From Holosporaceae bacterium (GTDB lineage: Bacteria; Pseudomonadota; Alphaproteobacteria; UBA3830), in contig JAISCG010000004.1 in NCBI GenBank assembly GCA_031265715.1, forward strand, positions 1 through 7,815: DNA of 7,815 nucleotides. Direction: 5' to 3'. Shown in pieces: positions 1 through 6,074 of the stretch. The translations under genes and the position numbers were made by a program. How positions within the stretch are numbered: the stretch's first letter is position 1; each line of letters opens with the position of its first letter. The notes below the pieces were generated by a model. It did not search any database. It was not told the origin of the DNA and saw nothing but the letters and a program-made list of their open reading frames with translations.

Positions 1-410
1 ACAGCCTCCGTGACCTTCTCCCCGAGGAAATTCTCGGCCGATTCTTTCATTTTTTGAAGAATAAACGCGCTTATCTGGCTCGGGCTGTATTTCTGTCCCC
101 TCGAATCAACCCAGGCGTCGCCGTTATCTGCGGCAACAATGTTGTAAGGCGCTTTGTACTTTCTTAAATATTCGTCGTTGTGTTTCCTGCCGACCAATCT
201 TTTGATCGCGTAGAAAGTATTTTTGTAGTTCGTTACAGCCTGACGTTTCGCAGCCTGACCAACCAGTCTTTCATTATTTTCGGAAAACGCGACAATCGAC
301 GGCGTTGTCCTGCTCCCTTCGGCGTTCTCGACGACCTTCGGAGCCCCACCATCCATAATAGATACACAAGAATTTGTTGTACCTAAATCAATACCAATAA
401 CTTTACTCAT
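1..410 (-). CDS. dnaK: Chaperone protein DnaK (Hsp70), N-terminal part, truncated by the window edge
   Basis: Cytoplasmic ATP-dependent Hsp70 chaperone that works with DnaJ and GrpE. About 136 residues of the ATPase domain are visible. The phosphate-1 loop GIDLGTTNS lies at residues 6-14, followed by the family signatures ENAEGSRTTPS, YAIKRLVGR and YSPSQISAFILQKMKE, and the visible part ends in GEKVTEAV, all in the expected order. The start is the ATG at 408-410. It is preceded by an AAGGGGA ribosome binding site and matches the family N-terminus MSKVIGIDLGTT. The residue after VTN, usually proline, is tyrosine here. The rest of the gene, and any dnaJ, lies beyond the left edge. It has its own sigma-70-like promoter with a leader of about 120 nt. 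The family identification is certain. Confidence 0.98.
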   Translation of the reverse strand, partial: MSKVIGIDLGTTNSCVSIMDGGAPKVVENAEGSRTTPSIVAFSENNERLVGQAAKRQAVTNYKNTFYAIKRLVGRKHNDEYLRKYKAPYNIVAADNGDAWVDSRGQKYSPSQISAFILQKMKESAENFLGEKVTEA

Positions 411-514
411 AACAATCCCCTTTCATAGGCAAATTAAAACACGCAAAACCCTCATGGGCGCTTTGCAAATTTCACGGAAAAAAACCCCATCCTAGGCATC
501 CCCTTCCGATCAAC

Positions 515-527
515 GGTAACCATTACC
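515..527. promoter_or_regulatory. Short palindrome GGTAA-CCA-TTACC in the dnaK leader
   Basis: A perfect 5-bp inverted repeat with a 3-nt centre lies just downstream of the predicted dnaK transcription start. It could be a small operator or a weak leader hairpin. The position is suggestive, but the arms are short enough to arise by chance. Confidence 0.25.
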
Positions 528-540
528 ACCGATAAGCCAT

Positions 541-568
541 ATGCTATACTGTATTGGAAAAAAGTCAA
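541..568 (-). promoter_or_regulatory. Sigma-70-type promoter for dnaK
   Basis: Read on the minus strand, a -35 TTGACT (563-568) and a -10 TAGCAT (541-546) are 16 bp apart. A TATAGC two bases upstream of the -10 is an alternative with 14-bp spacing. The predicted start near 534 gives a leader of roughly 120 nt before the dnaK ATG. No CIRCE element is visible. A weak sigma-32-like match at 454-476 is listed among the rejected items. Confidence 0.5.
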
Positions 569-590
569 GCGCTCTTTTTAAAAAATTTTA

Positions 591-634
591 TCTGCTTAGA
601 TTTCACTCAGAAGAAAAAAATGGCGGGTAGCAAG
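591..634 (+). repeat. Dispersed 44-nt intergenic element, copy A
   Basis: Copy A aligns without gaps to copy B (2236-2279), with 34 of 44 positions identical. Shared blocks are TCTGCTTA, TCAGAAGAAA and GGCGGGT. It also aligns to inverted copy C (5694-5737), mainly at the GGGT(A/G)G end. The arms TTTTATCTG (586-594) and CAGAAGAAAA (from 608) can form an imperfect hairpin around a 13-nt loop, at the same place as the stronger hairpin in copy B. Copy A lies in the divergent dnaK/ankyrin region, so it is not simply a gene-end terminator. It is in direct orientation with copy B, and the two bracket the ankyrin gene. Confidence 0.6.
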
Positions 635-644
635 TAAAAAAAGC

Positions 645-673
645 TTGTGTTTTTGTTTATTGTGACATATTTA
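645..673 (+). promoter_or_regulatory. Possible promoter for the ankyrin gene
   Basis: A TTGTGT (645-650) and a TATTTA (668-673) are separated by 17 bp, about 50 bp before the ankyrin ATG. Each box is only a partial match to consensus in an AT-rich stretch, so this is the best candidate rather than a firm call. Confidence 0.3.
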
Positions 674-677
674 ATAA

Positions 678-691
678 CCGTTACGGAACGG
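678..691 (+). other. Small hairpin in the ankyrin gene leader
   Basis: CCGTT (678-682) and AACGG (687-691) form a perfect GC-rich 5-bp stem around ACGG. It lies about 20 nt upstream of the AGGAGA ribosome binding site, between the candidate promoter and the start codon. It could stabilise the mRNA or bind a regulator. No function can be assigned from sequence. Confidence 0.3.
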
Positions 692-722
692 GTGATTTCG
701 AAATAAACAATTAGGAGAATAA

Positions 723-2192
723 ATGAAAAAGAATCGCGATATTAGTGTGGCAAAAATACTGTTGAGTGCGGCTTTGGTTTTGTCGACGGTGGAGCAAAGC
801 AGTTCAATGAAATTGGTTAATAAGGTATTTTTTTCGACCAGTACTGAGGAGATCCAAGAGACTCCGAATTTAATGCATTTCGCCACGCATTTACTGTGTC
901 TCGCCGTGGATGGAAATACAACTGAAATCGGATCGCTGATGAATCGAGACATTGGGGCTAAAGCGGCCAATTATCTTGGACAATCTCTGATAGATATGGC
1001 TGTCAGAGCCGGAAATATAGATACGGTCAATTTTCTGCTCGACTGCATGGTAGATGTTAATGCGGCAGATGGACCTCATGGACAAACTCTATTGCACGCT
1101 GCTGTCGAATCCGGAAATATAGATATGGCCGGACTTCTGATTGATCGCGGCGTAGATCTTGAGGTGTCCGATGAGTTTGGAGAAACTCCGTTGCGGACTG
1201 CTATTCTATTATCAGATATGAATATGATAGAATTCCTGATTAATCGCGGTGCAAAAGTTAATGAAGGCGGCACGATTGAACAAACCCCGTTGCACGCCGC
1301 TGTCGAATCCGGAAATATACCTATGGTCTGGGTTTTACTTAGGTTTGTGACAGATGTTAATGCGACCATCAATATTGCAGATCCTTATGGGCAAACTATA
1401 TTGCACGCCGCTGTCAAAACCGGAAATGTACCTATGGTCACACTTCTGCTTGATCTTGGCGCAAAGGTTGATGCAGTCGATGAGCTTGGAGAAACTCCGT
1501 TGCGGACTGCCGTTCAATTCTCAAATTTGGATATGATAAAACTTCTGATTAGTCGCGGCGCAGATGCTCGTAAAACTGATGTTTTTGGCCACACTCTGTT
1601 GCATGATGCTGTCTTGTTAGGAGATGAGCTTAAGATCGACTTTTTTCTAAGATTCGGCTTAGATGTTCGTGCACTCGATGCCGGCGGAGAAACTCCGATG
1701 GGATATACAGAGAAATTAAGAAATTGTGCTACACTCTATAGACAAACTCTGTTGCATGATGCCATCAAGTCTGGAAAAACAGCTAGGGTCGCATTTCTGC
1801 TTGACCATGGAGCAAAGATTGATGCAGTCAACGAGCTTGGAGAAACTCCGTTGCGGACTGCTGTTCAATTCTCAAATCTGGGGACGATCGCACTTCTGAT
1901 TAAGCGTGGCGCAGATGCTCATGAAATCGATTTTTGTGGTCACACCCTGTTGCATGATGCTGTTTTGTTAGGAGATAGGAGTAAGGTCGCATTTTTTACA
2001 ATTTTCGGCTTAGATGTTCATGCACTCGATGCTGGCGGAGAAACTCCGATAGGTTATGCTGAGAAATTAAAAAACGGTACGTTCCGCTTGCTAAACTCTG
2101 AAGACGCACTATGTTTTTTGCAGAGTGTGGCATTCGGGCAGAGTCCTATTGTTTATCAATTTTGTTCGCGAGCTTTTAGAAAGGGAAAATAG
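723..2192 (+). CDS. Exported ankyrin-repeat protein
   Basis: A 489-residue protein. The N-terminus has basic residues (MKKNR) followed by a hydrophobic stretch (KILLSAALVLSTV, residues 11-23) and a small/polar segment ending in SSS, consistent with a Sec signal peptide. About ten ankyrin repeats of roughly 33 residues follow, starting near residues 85, 119, 152, 186, 222, 255, 288, 340, 372 and 405. They carry the family signatures G-x-TxLHxAV, LLxxGAxVD and GETPLRTA. A degenerate repeat at about 54-84 precedes them and a non-repeat cap of about 35 residues ends the protein. Residues 222-338 and 339-455 are a tandem duplication. Each copy is three repeats plus a shortened segment of the form GGETPxGYxEKL. 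The ATG has AGGAGA at 713-718. Ankyrin repeats bind proteins, and in intracellular alphaproteobacteria such proteins are often effectors. The export route and target are inference. There is no catalytic domain. Confidence 0.9.
   Translation: MKKNRDISVAKILLSAALVLSTVEQSSSMKLVNKVFFSTSTEEIQETPNLMHFATHLLCLAVDGNTTEIGSLMNRDIGAKAANYLGQSLIDMAVRAGNIDTVNFLLDCMVDVNAADGPHGQTLLHAAVESGNIDMAGLLIDRGVDLEVSDEFGETPLRTAILLSDMNMIEFLINRGAKVNEGGTIEQTPLHAAVESGNIPMVWVLLRFVTDVNATINIADPYGQTILHAAVKTGNVPMVTLLLDLGAKVDAVDELGETPLRTAVQFSNLDMIKLLISRGADARKTDVFGHTLLHDAVLLGDELKIDFFLRFGLDVRALDAGGETPMGYTEKLRNCATLYRQTLLHDAIKSGKTARVAFLLDHGAKIDAVNELGETPLRTAVQFSNLGTIALLIKRGADAHEIDFCGHTLLHDAVLLGDRSKVAFFTIFGLDVHALDAGGETPIGYAEKLKNGTFRLLNSEDALCFLQSVAFGQSPIVYQFCSRAFRKGK
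1386..2087 (+). repeat. Two tandem 351-bp in-frame copies inside the ankyrin gene
   Basis: Sequence around 1386-1736 recurs at a constant offset of 351 bp at 1737-2087, in frame (117 residues). Identity is high at the DNA level in the middle of the unit. Shared tracts include GAGCTTGGAGAAACTCCG, TTGCGGACTGC and GTTCAATTCTCAAAT at 1480-1530 and 1831-1881, and TGTTGCATGATGCTGT at about 1598 and 1949. Conservation falls off at the unit ends. Shorter echoes of the GGAGAAACTCCG block also occur near 1178, 1684 and 2037. This points to expansion by unequal recombination or slippage, followed by drift. Confidence 0.85.
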
Positions 2193-2220
2193 GACTATAG
2201 GCGAGTTCCCAACAAACCGG

Positions 2221-2271
2221 CCGTCGGATCTTTCTTCTGCTTAAATTCCAGTCAGAAGAAAGACCCGGCGG
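2221..2271. terminator. Long hairpin between the convergent ankyrin and asd genes
   Basis: Arms 2221-2239 and 2253-2271 form a 19-bp stem with one T-G wobble and one A-C mismatch. Its core of 11 perfect pairs is TCTTTCTTCTG / CAGAAGAAAGA, around a 13-nt loop. The hairpin sits 28 bp after the ankyrin stop and 14 bp after the asd stop, so it can act on both transcripts. Neither side has a clear run of T after the stem, so it is not a textbook intrinsic terminator. It may instead block read-through or exonucleases. Confidence 0.55.
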
Positions 2272-2279
2272 GTGGTAAA
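2236..2279 (+). repeat. Dispersed 44-nt intergenic element, copy B
   Basis: This is the best preserved copy and overlaps the right part of the long hairpin. It matches copy A at 34 of 44 positions without gaps. It matches inverted copy C best over its last 18 positions (15 of 18), ending in CGGGTGGTAAA. It is in the same orientation as copy A, on the other side of the ankyrin gene. Confidence 0.6.
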
Positions 2280-2285
2280 CTTCAG

Positions 2286-3323
2286 TTACTTTTTCCTTTT
2301 GAATTTCGTCAGTTGCGGATTTTCCGAGATCATCAGTTCGGCAATTTGGACGCTGTTCAGAGCTGCTCCCTTGCGAAGATTATCGCTCGTGATCCAGAAC
2401 AAAACTCCGTTTTTAACCGTATTGTCCCTGCGGATGCGACTTACGTAAACCGCATCCTCTCCCCGGGCCTCAATCGGCGTTATGAAATCGGATCGAGGAT
2501 CTGCCGGCGAAATGCCATCGACCGTTTCAAACGCTTCGTAAATCATGGCCTCGTCCGCCTCTCCGCTCAGTTCGCAGGCCACCGATATGGAGTGGCCGAC
2601 AAACACCGGCACTCTCACGCAGGTTACGGCAATTCTTACGTTGCTTTTCAGGATCTTACAAACTTCACAGGAAATTTTGTCTTCCTCTTCGGTGACTCCG
2701 GAATTATACAGGTGCCCGATCGCCGGAATAACATTGAATGCAATTTGTTTTTGAAAAACTTCCGGTCGGGGAGTGCCCGCCGAAATTAACTCTTTGGTTT
2801 GATTATACAATTCGTCTGCGGCTCTGCGTCCGGCTCCGGAAACCGACTGGTACGTTGACGCAACGACTCTTTTCACGGAGGATAATTGCGACAGAGCCTT
2901 CAGAGTCATAGCCAGCGGAACCGCAATGCAGTTCGGAGTGGATACGATTCCCAGCGGAGCTCCCTTCGTGAGCGAATCTGCATTTACTTCCGGAATTATT
3001 AGGGGCACCTTGAGATTCAGTCTAAAATGTGAGGATTTATCGATAATCGTGCAACCGGCTGCAGTTACAGCGTCGGCGTATTTTTGGGATATTCCGTTTC
3101 CGGCGCAGAAAATTGCGATATCGGTTTCGGAAAAATCAAAATCCGATATGTTCTGCACTTTTATTGCCCTGTCGTAGAACGAAACTTCCTTTCCGACGGA
3201 TTTTTCCGAGGCAACCGCCGTGACATTGTTAATCGGAAAATTTCTTTCTTCCAGGATTTGCAGAGTTTTCATCCCCGTATTTCCCGTCGCTCCGATTACA
3301 GCTATATTATATTTGTTTTTCAT
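2286..3323 (-). CDS. asd: Aspartate-semialdehyde dehydrogenase
   Basis: Reduces aspartyl phosphate to aspartate semialdehyde with NADPH in the cytoplasm, feeding the diaminopimelate/lysine and threonine/methionine branches. The 345-residue length is normal. The N-terminal NADP-binding loop GATGNTG is at residues 11-17. The active-site cysteine is C132 in STPNC, the SVSGAGRRA segment is at about 160-168, and the catalytic histidine is H244 in RVPVFVGHS. All expected residues are present, so the enzyme should be active. The ATG at 3321-3323 is chosen because GGGAGAG lies 4 nt upstream. An in-frame ATG seven codons earlier lacks such a site and falls at the predicted transcription start. The gene is divergent from lysK and converges on the ankyrin gene. 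Confidence 0.97.
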   Translation of the reverse strand: MKNKYNIAVIGATGNTGMKTLQILEERNFPINNVTAVASEKSVGKEVSFYDRAIKVQNISDFDFSETDIAIFCAGNGISQKYADAVTAAGCTIIDKSSHFRLNLKVPLIIPEVNADSLTKGAPLGIVSTPNCIAVPLAMTLKALSQLSSVKRVVASTYQSVSGAGRRAADELYNQTKELISAGTPRPEVFQKQIAFNVIPAIGHLYNSGVTEEEDKISCEVCKILKSNVRIAVTCVRVPVFVGHSISVACELSGEADEAMIYEAFETVDGISPADPRSDFITPIEARGEDAVYVSRIRRDNTVKNGVLFWITSDNLRKGAALNSVQIAELMISENPQLTKFKRKK

Positions 3324-3345
3324 GATACTCTCCCGAACATGCATT

Positions 3346-3374
3346 ATTCTAAAGCTTAATCTTGATTAACTCAA
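3346..3374 (-). promoter_or_regulatory. Promoter for asd
   Basis: On the minus strand, TTGAGT (3369-3374) and TAGAAT (3346-3351) are exactly 17 bp apart. Transcription would start near 3339, giving a leader of about 16 nt that just contains the GGGAGAG ribosome binding site. It abuts the candidate lysK promoter, so the two divergent promoters could interfere or share a regulator. Confidence 0.6.
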
Positions 3375-3382
3375 AGAAAAAC

Positions 3383-3410
3383 TTGAAAATAGTTGCACGA
3401 TCGGTAGTAT
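3383..3410 (+). promoter_or_regulatory. Possible promoter for the lysK-udg operon
   Basis: TTGAAA (3383-3388) and TAGTAT (3405-3410) are 16 bp apart. The predicted start near 3417 leaves only about 14 nt before the ATG at 3431, just enough for the AAGGAG ribosome binding site at 3419-3424. The very short leader keeps confidence low. Confidence 0.35.
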
Positions 3411-3430
3411 TTGACAGCAAAGGAGCTACA

Positions 3431-5002
3431 ATGAAAAAATTTGATCGCGAGATTTTTGAAAATGCAAAAGCCTGGCCGTTTGAGGAGGCGCGCAAGCTGT
3501 TGTCCCGGGAAAGTGTGCGGGAAAAAGGATACGCGCTGTTCGAAACCGGCTACGGGCCTTCCGGATTGCCTCACATCGGCACCTTCGGGGAAGTCGTTCG
3601 AACAACTTACATAAGGAATGCTTTTGAACATCTCAGCGGCGGTTTCAAAACCAAGCTTTTTGCATTTTCCGATGATCGCGACGGTTTGCGGAAAGTTCCG
3701 GATAACATTCCCAACAAACAATTGATCGAAAAATACATAGGATTTCCGCTGACGGATATTCCGGATCCGTTCGGATGCCACGAAAGTTTCGGTCATCACA
3801 ATAATTGCAAATTAATGGAATTTCTCGATTCTTTTAATTTTGAGTACGAATTTTACAGCGCCACGGATTGTTACAAAAAAGGGATATTCAACGAGGTGCT
3901 GCTGAAGGTTTTGGAGTGTCATCGGGAAATACTGGAGGTGATGCTGGCGAGTCTGCGGGAGGAAAGAGCCGGGACATACAGTCCGTTTCTTCCGATTTCT
4001 CCGAAAACCGGGCGCGTGCTGCAGGTCAAAATCGAGGAATATCGGGTAAAAGACGGCACCGTTGTTTTTCGAGATGAGGACGGAACTCTGACCGAAATTC
4101 CGGTCACCGACGGAAATTGCAAATTGCAGTGGAAAGCGGATTGGGCGGCTCGCCAGGTAGCCTTCGGGGTTGATTATGAAATGGCCGGAAAAGATCTCAT
4201 CGATTCGGTTAATCTTTCCGGGAAAATTTGCAAAATTCTGGGAGGAACGCCGCCGGAAGGTTTTAACTATGAGCTTTTTCTGGATGAAGAGGGAAAGAAA
4301 ATCTCAAAATCGAAGGGGAACGGACTCGGAGTCGAGGAATGGCTGCGCTACGCTCCTCCGGAAAGTCTTGCAAATTTTATGTATGCGTCTCCCAGGAGTG
4401 CTAAAAGGCTGTATTTTGACGTTATTCCGAGGCAGATCGACGATTACTCGACTCATCTGCGAAATTTTAAAAGTCAGGAACCGGATAAGCAGGTCAACAA
4501 CCCCGTGTGGCACATTCACAACGGAAATCCGCCGAAGCCGGAGCCGGAAATCTCGTTTTTGCTGCTGCTGAATTTGGCCGGTGTTTGCAACACGTGCGAC
4601 AAAAACGTTCTCTGGGGATTCATCCGCAAATACGTGACAAATGCGTCTCCGGAAAAAATGCCGTTTTTGGATAGACTTGTGCAGTACGCCATCAACTATT
4701 ACCGGGATTTTGTGGTGGCGAAAAAACGCTATCAACCGCTGACCGATCTCGAGAGAAATTCTTTCGGTGATTTGTTGGCCGAGTTGAACAAGCTGAGCGA
4801 ATCCGAATCCGCTGACGAAATTCAAAAAATTGTGTTTGATATCGGGAAAAAACATGATTTTCCGGATTTAAAATCCTGGTTTAATGCGCTCTATCGCGGT
4901 CTTCTCGGACAGGAAGACGGGCCGCGCATGGGATCTTTCATCGCGCTCTACGGACTTGAAAATACAAAAAAATTAATTGAGGACGCCATGGCGAGGAAAT
5001 AA
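3431..5002 (+). CDS. lysK: Lysyl-tRNA synthetase, class I
   Basis: Attaches lysine to tRNA-Lys in the cytoplasm. This is the class I form, unrelated in fold to the class II LysS of E. coli and usual in alphaproteobacteria, archaea and spirochaetes. The protein has 523 residues, a normal length. The HIGH-type ATP motif is HIGT at residues 48-51, inside GPSGLPHIGT. The KMSKS loop is KISKS at 290-294, inside EGKKISKSKGNG. The C-terminal half is the helical anticodon-binding region, with the conserved segment NPVWHIHNGNPP. The ATG at 3431 is preferred to the upstream TTG at 3362 because AAGGAG lies 6 nt before it and the family begins nearby. The stop codon directly abuts the next ATG, indicating an operon with the uracil-DNA glycosylase gene. 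I saw no class II lysS in the window. Confidence 0.97.
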   Translation: MKKFDREIFENAKAWPFEEARKLLSRESVREKGYALFETGYGPSGLPHIGTFGEVVRTTYIRNAFEHLSGGFKTKLFAFSDDRDGLRKVPDNIPNKQLIEKYIGFPLTDIPDPFGCHESFGHHNNCKLMEFLDSFNFEYEFYSATDCYKKGIFNEVLLKVLECHREILEVMLASLREERAGTYSPFLPISPKTGRVLQVKIEEYRVKDGTVVFRDEDGTLTEIPVTDGNCKLQWKADWAARQVAFGVDYEMAGKDLIDSVNLSGKICKILGGTPPEGFNYELFLDEEGKKISKSKGNGLGVEEWLRYAPPESLANFMYASPRSAKRLYFDVIPRQIDDYSTHLRNFKSQEPDKQVNNPVWHIHNGNPPKPEPEISFLLLLNLAGVCNTCDKNVLWGFIRKYVTNASPEKMPFLDRLVQYAINYYRDFVVAKKRYQPLTDLERNSFGDLLAELNKLSESESADEIQKIVFDIGKKHDFPDLKSWFNALYRGLLGQEDGPRMGSFIALYGLENTKKLIEDAMARK

Positions 5003-5659
5003 ATGGATCAAAGGGCTTTATATCAAGTTTTGAAATGGTTTTCGGACACCGGAGTGTCTGATATAACTTCCGATGCGGTTGCGACTCAGCGCCCGGCGAA
5101 GAAGGAGATCACAACGCTGGCCGAGCTGAAAGAAGCGATTTCAAAGGTCGATATTCCCCTGAAAAAATGCGCCCTCAACATGGTTTTCGGAACCGGGAAC
5201 GAAAACGCGGATCTGTTGCTTCTGGGAGAAGCTCCCGGGGAAGAGGAAGATAAACAGGGGCTTCCGTTTGTCGGGCAAAGCGGTCTGCTGCTGGATAAAA
5301 TCCTGGCGGCGGTCGATCTTGACAGAACAAAGGTTTACATAACGAACATTCTTCCCTGGAGACCCCCGGGAAATCGAACTCCGACAGGTCAGGAAATTTC
5401 GATGTTTCGACAGTACGTGTTGAAGCATATTTCTCTGGTTAATCCGAAGGTGGTGGTATGCCTCGGCGGTACCGCGACGAAGGCGCTGCTGCAAACAACG
5501 GACGGGATAGTTCATCTGCGCGGAAAATGGACCGAAATTCCCGAAATTTCCGCGAGAATCATGCCGACTTTTCACCCGGCTTATTTGCTGCGTTCTCCGT
5601 CTCAGAAAAGAGAAGTTTGGCACGATTTTTTGAGTGTCCGAGATTATTTATCGCAGTAG
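5003..5659 (+). CDS. Uracil-DNA glycosylase, family-4-like, without Fe-S cysteines
   Basis: Removes uracil from DNA, starting base-excision repair of deaminated cytosine. The protein has 218 residues. Motif 1 is GEAPGEEED at 75-83, followed by PFVGQSG at 88-94, NILPWRPPGNRTP at 115-127, VVVCLGG at 150-156 and the C-terminal loop TFHPAYLLRS at 189-198. Classical family 4 enzymes bind a 4Fe-4S cluster through four cysteines. Here the cysteine normally before RPPGNR is W119, and only C56 and C153 exist, neither at a ligand position. This matches the alphaproteobacterial subgroup as I know it. The N-terminal segment (LKWFSDTGVSD) is also typical of that subgroup. Translation starts at the base after the lysK stop, with GAGGA at 4993-4997 inside lysK, so translational coupling is likely. 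Confidence 0.9.
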   Translation: MDQRALYQVLKWFSDTGVSDITSDAVATQRPAKKEITTLAELKEAISKVDIPLKKCALNMVFGTGNENADLLLLGEAPGEEEDKQGLPFVGQSGLLLDKILAAVDLDRTKVYITNILPWRPPGNRTPTGQEISMFRQYVLKHISLVNPKVVVCLGGTATKALLQTTDGIVHLRGKWTEIPEISARIMPTFHPAYLLRSPSQKREVWHDFLSVRDYLSQ

Positions 5660-5693
5660 AATAATTAATTTTTCGATGTGCGGTTGTTGTGCT

Positions 5694-5737
5694 TTTACCA
5701 CCCGTCTGATCTTTTTTTTATCTAAAATTTTAATTTC
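5694..5737 (-). repeat. Dispersed 44-nt element, copy C (inverted, diverged)
   Basis: Read on the minus strand, this stretch ends in CGGGTGGTAAA like copy B, with 15 of 18 matches over that end, and continues to align without gaps through an A-rich middle. The hairpin of copy B is not preserved. On the plus strand the same stretch gives a run of eight T (5712-5719) after a weak GC-containing inverted repeat, so it may serve as a poor terminator for the lysK-udg operon. The remainder of 5660-5878 is AT-rich, and I see no gene in it. Confidence 0.45.
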
Positions 5738-5878
5738 CTTTTGAATCGTCCCCTACAGTAATTCCCGGCTCCGCATGCGAACAGCGCAAACAAAATTAAA
5801 ACAAAATAGGGACAATTTTTAAGTTTTCAACCTTGTGCGGACAACATCTATCGCTATTTTTTTTACTGAAATTTCAAA

Positions 5879-5955
5879 TGGTGCGCCCTGTAGGATTCGA
5901 ACCTACGACATCCGGCTTAGAAGGCCGGCGCTCTGTCCAACTGAGCTAAGGACGC
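5879..5955 (-). tRNA. tRNA-Arg (anticodon UCU)
   Basis: Reads AGA/AGG arginine codons. The full cloverleaf is visible on the minus strand. The acceptor is GCGTCCT / AGGGCGC with one T-G pair, the D stem GCTC/GAGC, and the anticodon stem CCGGC/GCCGG with loop CTTCTAA. The variable loop is 5 nt, the T stem GTAGG/CCTAC has loop TTCGAAT, the discriminator is A, and CCA is encoded (5879-5881). The anticodon TCT is at 5919-5921. All stems pair, so the gene appears intact. It has its own promoter. tRNA 3' ends are common integration sites, but no duplicated 3' end is visible nearby. Confidence 0.98.
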
Positions 5956-5969
5956 TCTCACATGCAAAG

Positions 5970-5998
5970 TAAATATCAAAAAAATACAAAAACATCAA
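5970..5998 (-). promoter_or_regulatory. Promoter for tRNA-Arg
   Basis: On the minus strand, TTGATG (5993-5998) and TATTTA (5970-5975) are 17 bp apart. The -10 box ends 14 bp before the mature tRNA, which leaves a leader of about 7 nt, as expected for a tRNA transcript. Confidence 0.55.
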
Positions 5999-6048
5999 GT
6001 TGTTTTTTTGTTGTGTCCTAGGTTCTGCAGGGCTTTTTGAATCATTCT

Positions 6049-6063
6049 CCACAGTACCTGTGG
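6049..6063. other. Perfect 6-bp hairpin/palindrome CCACAG-TAC-CTGTGG
   Basis: A perfect inverted repeat lies between the tRNA promoter and the REP-like element, downstream of the minus-strand lyase-like gene. It has no T-run on either side, so it is at most a weak terminator. It could also be an operator. Confidence 0.3.
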
Positions 6064-6074
6064 TAACATTTTCG

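Noticed and set aside
454..476. Sigma-32-like promoter for dnaK (minus strand CGTGAA, 11 bp, GCCCAT)
   Set aside because: Each box has a mismatch and the spacing is at or below the lower limit for heat-shock promoters. It is plausible given the gene, but too weak to annotate.
3324..3344. Upstream ATG giving seven extra residues on asd
   Set aside because: It has no ribosome binding site and lies at the predicted transcription start. The downstream ATG has GGGAGAG at proper spacing.
3362..3430. Upstream TTG start giving a 23-residue extension of lysK
   Set aside because: The ATG at 3431 has a good AAGGAG ribosome binding site and fits the family N-terminus. The extension overlaps the promoter region and has no family support.
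4304..4855. Long open frames antisense to lysK, asd, the glycosylase gene and the ankyrin gene
   Set aside because: They lie wholly inside well-identified genes, show no family motifs, and have low-complexity or unnatural composition.
5660..5878. Possible small RNA or tmRNA in the gap after the glycosylase gene
   Set aside because: No tmRNA, 6S or SRP RNA signature was found. The inverted repeat GTCCCCTA / TAGGGAC at about 5748-5816 is short and has a bulge.
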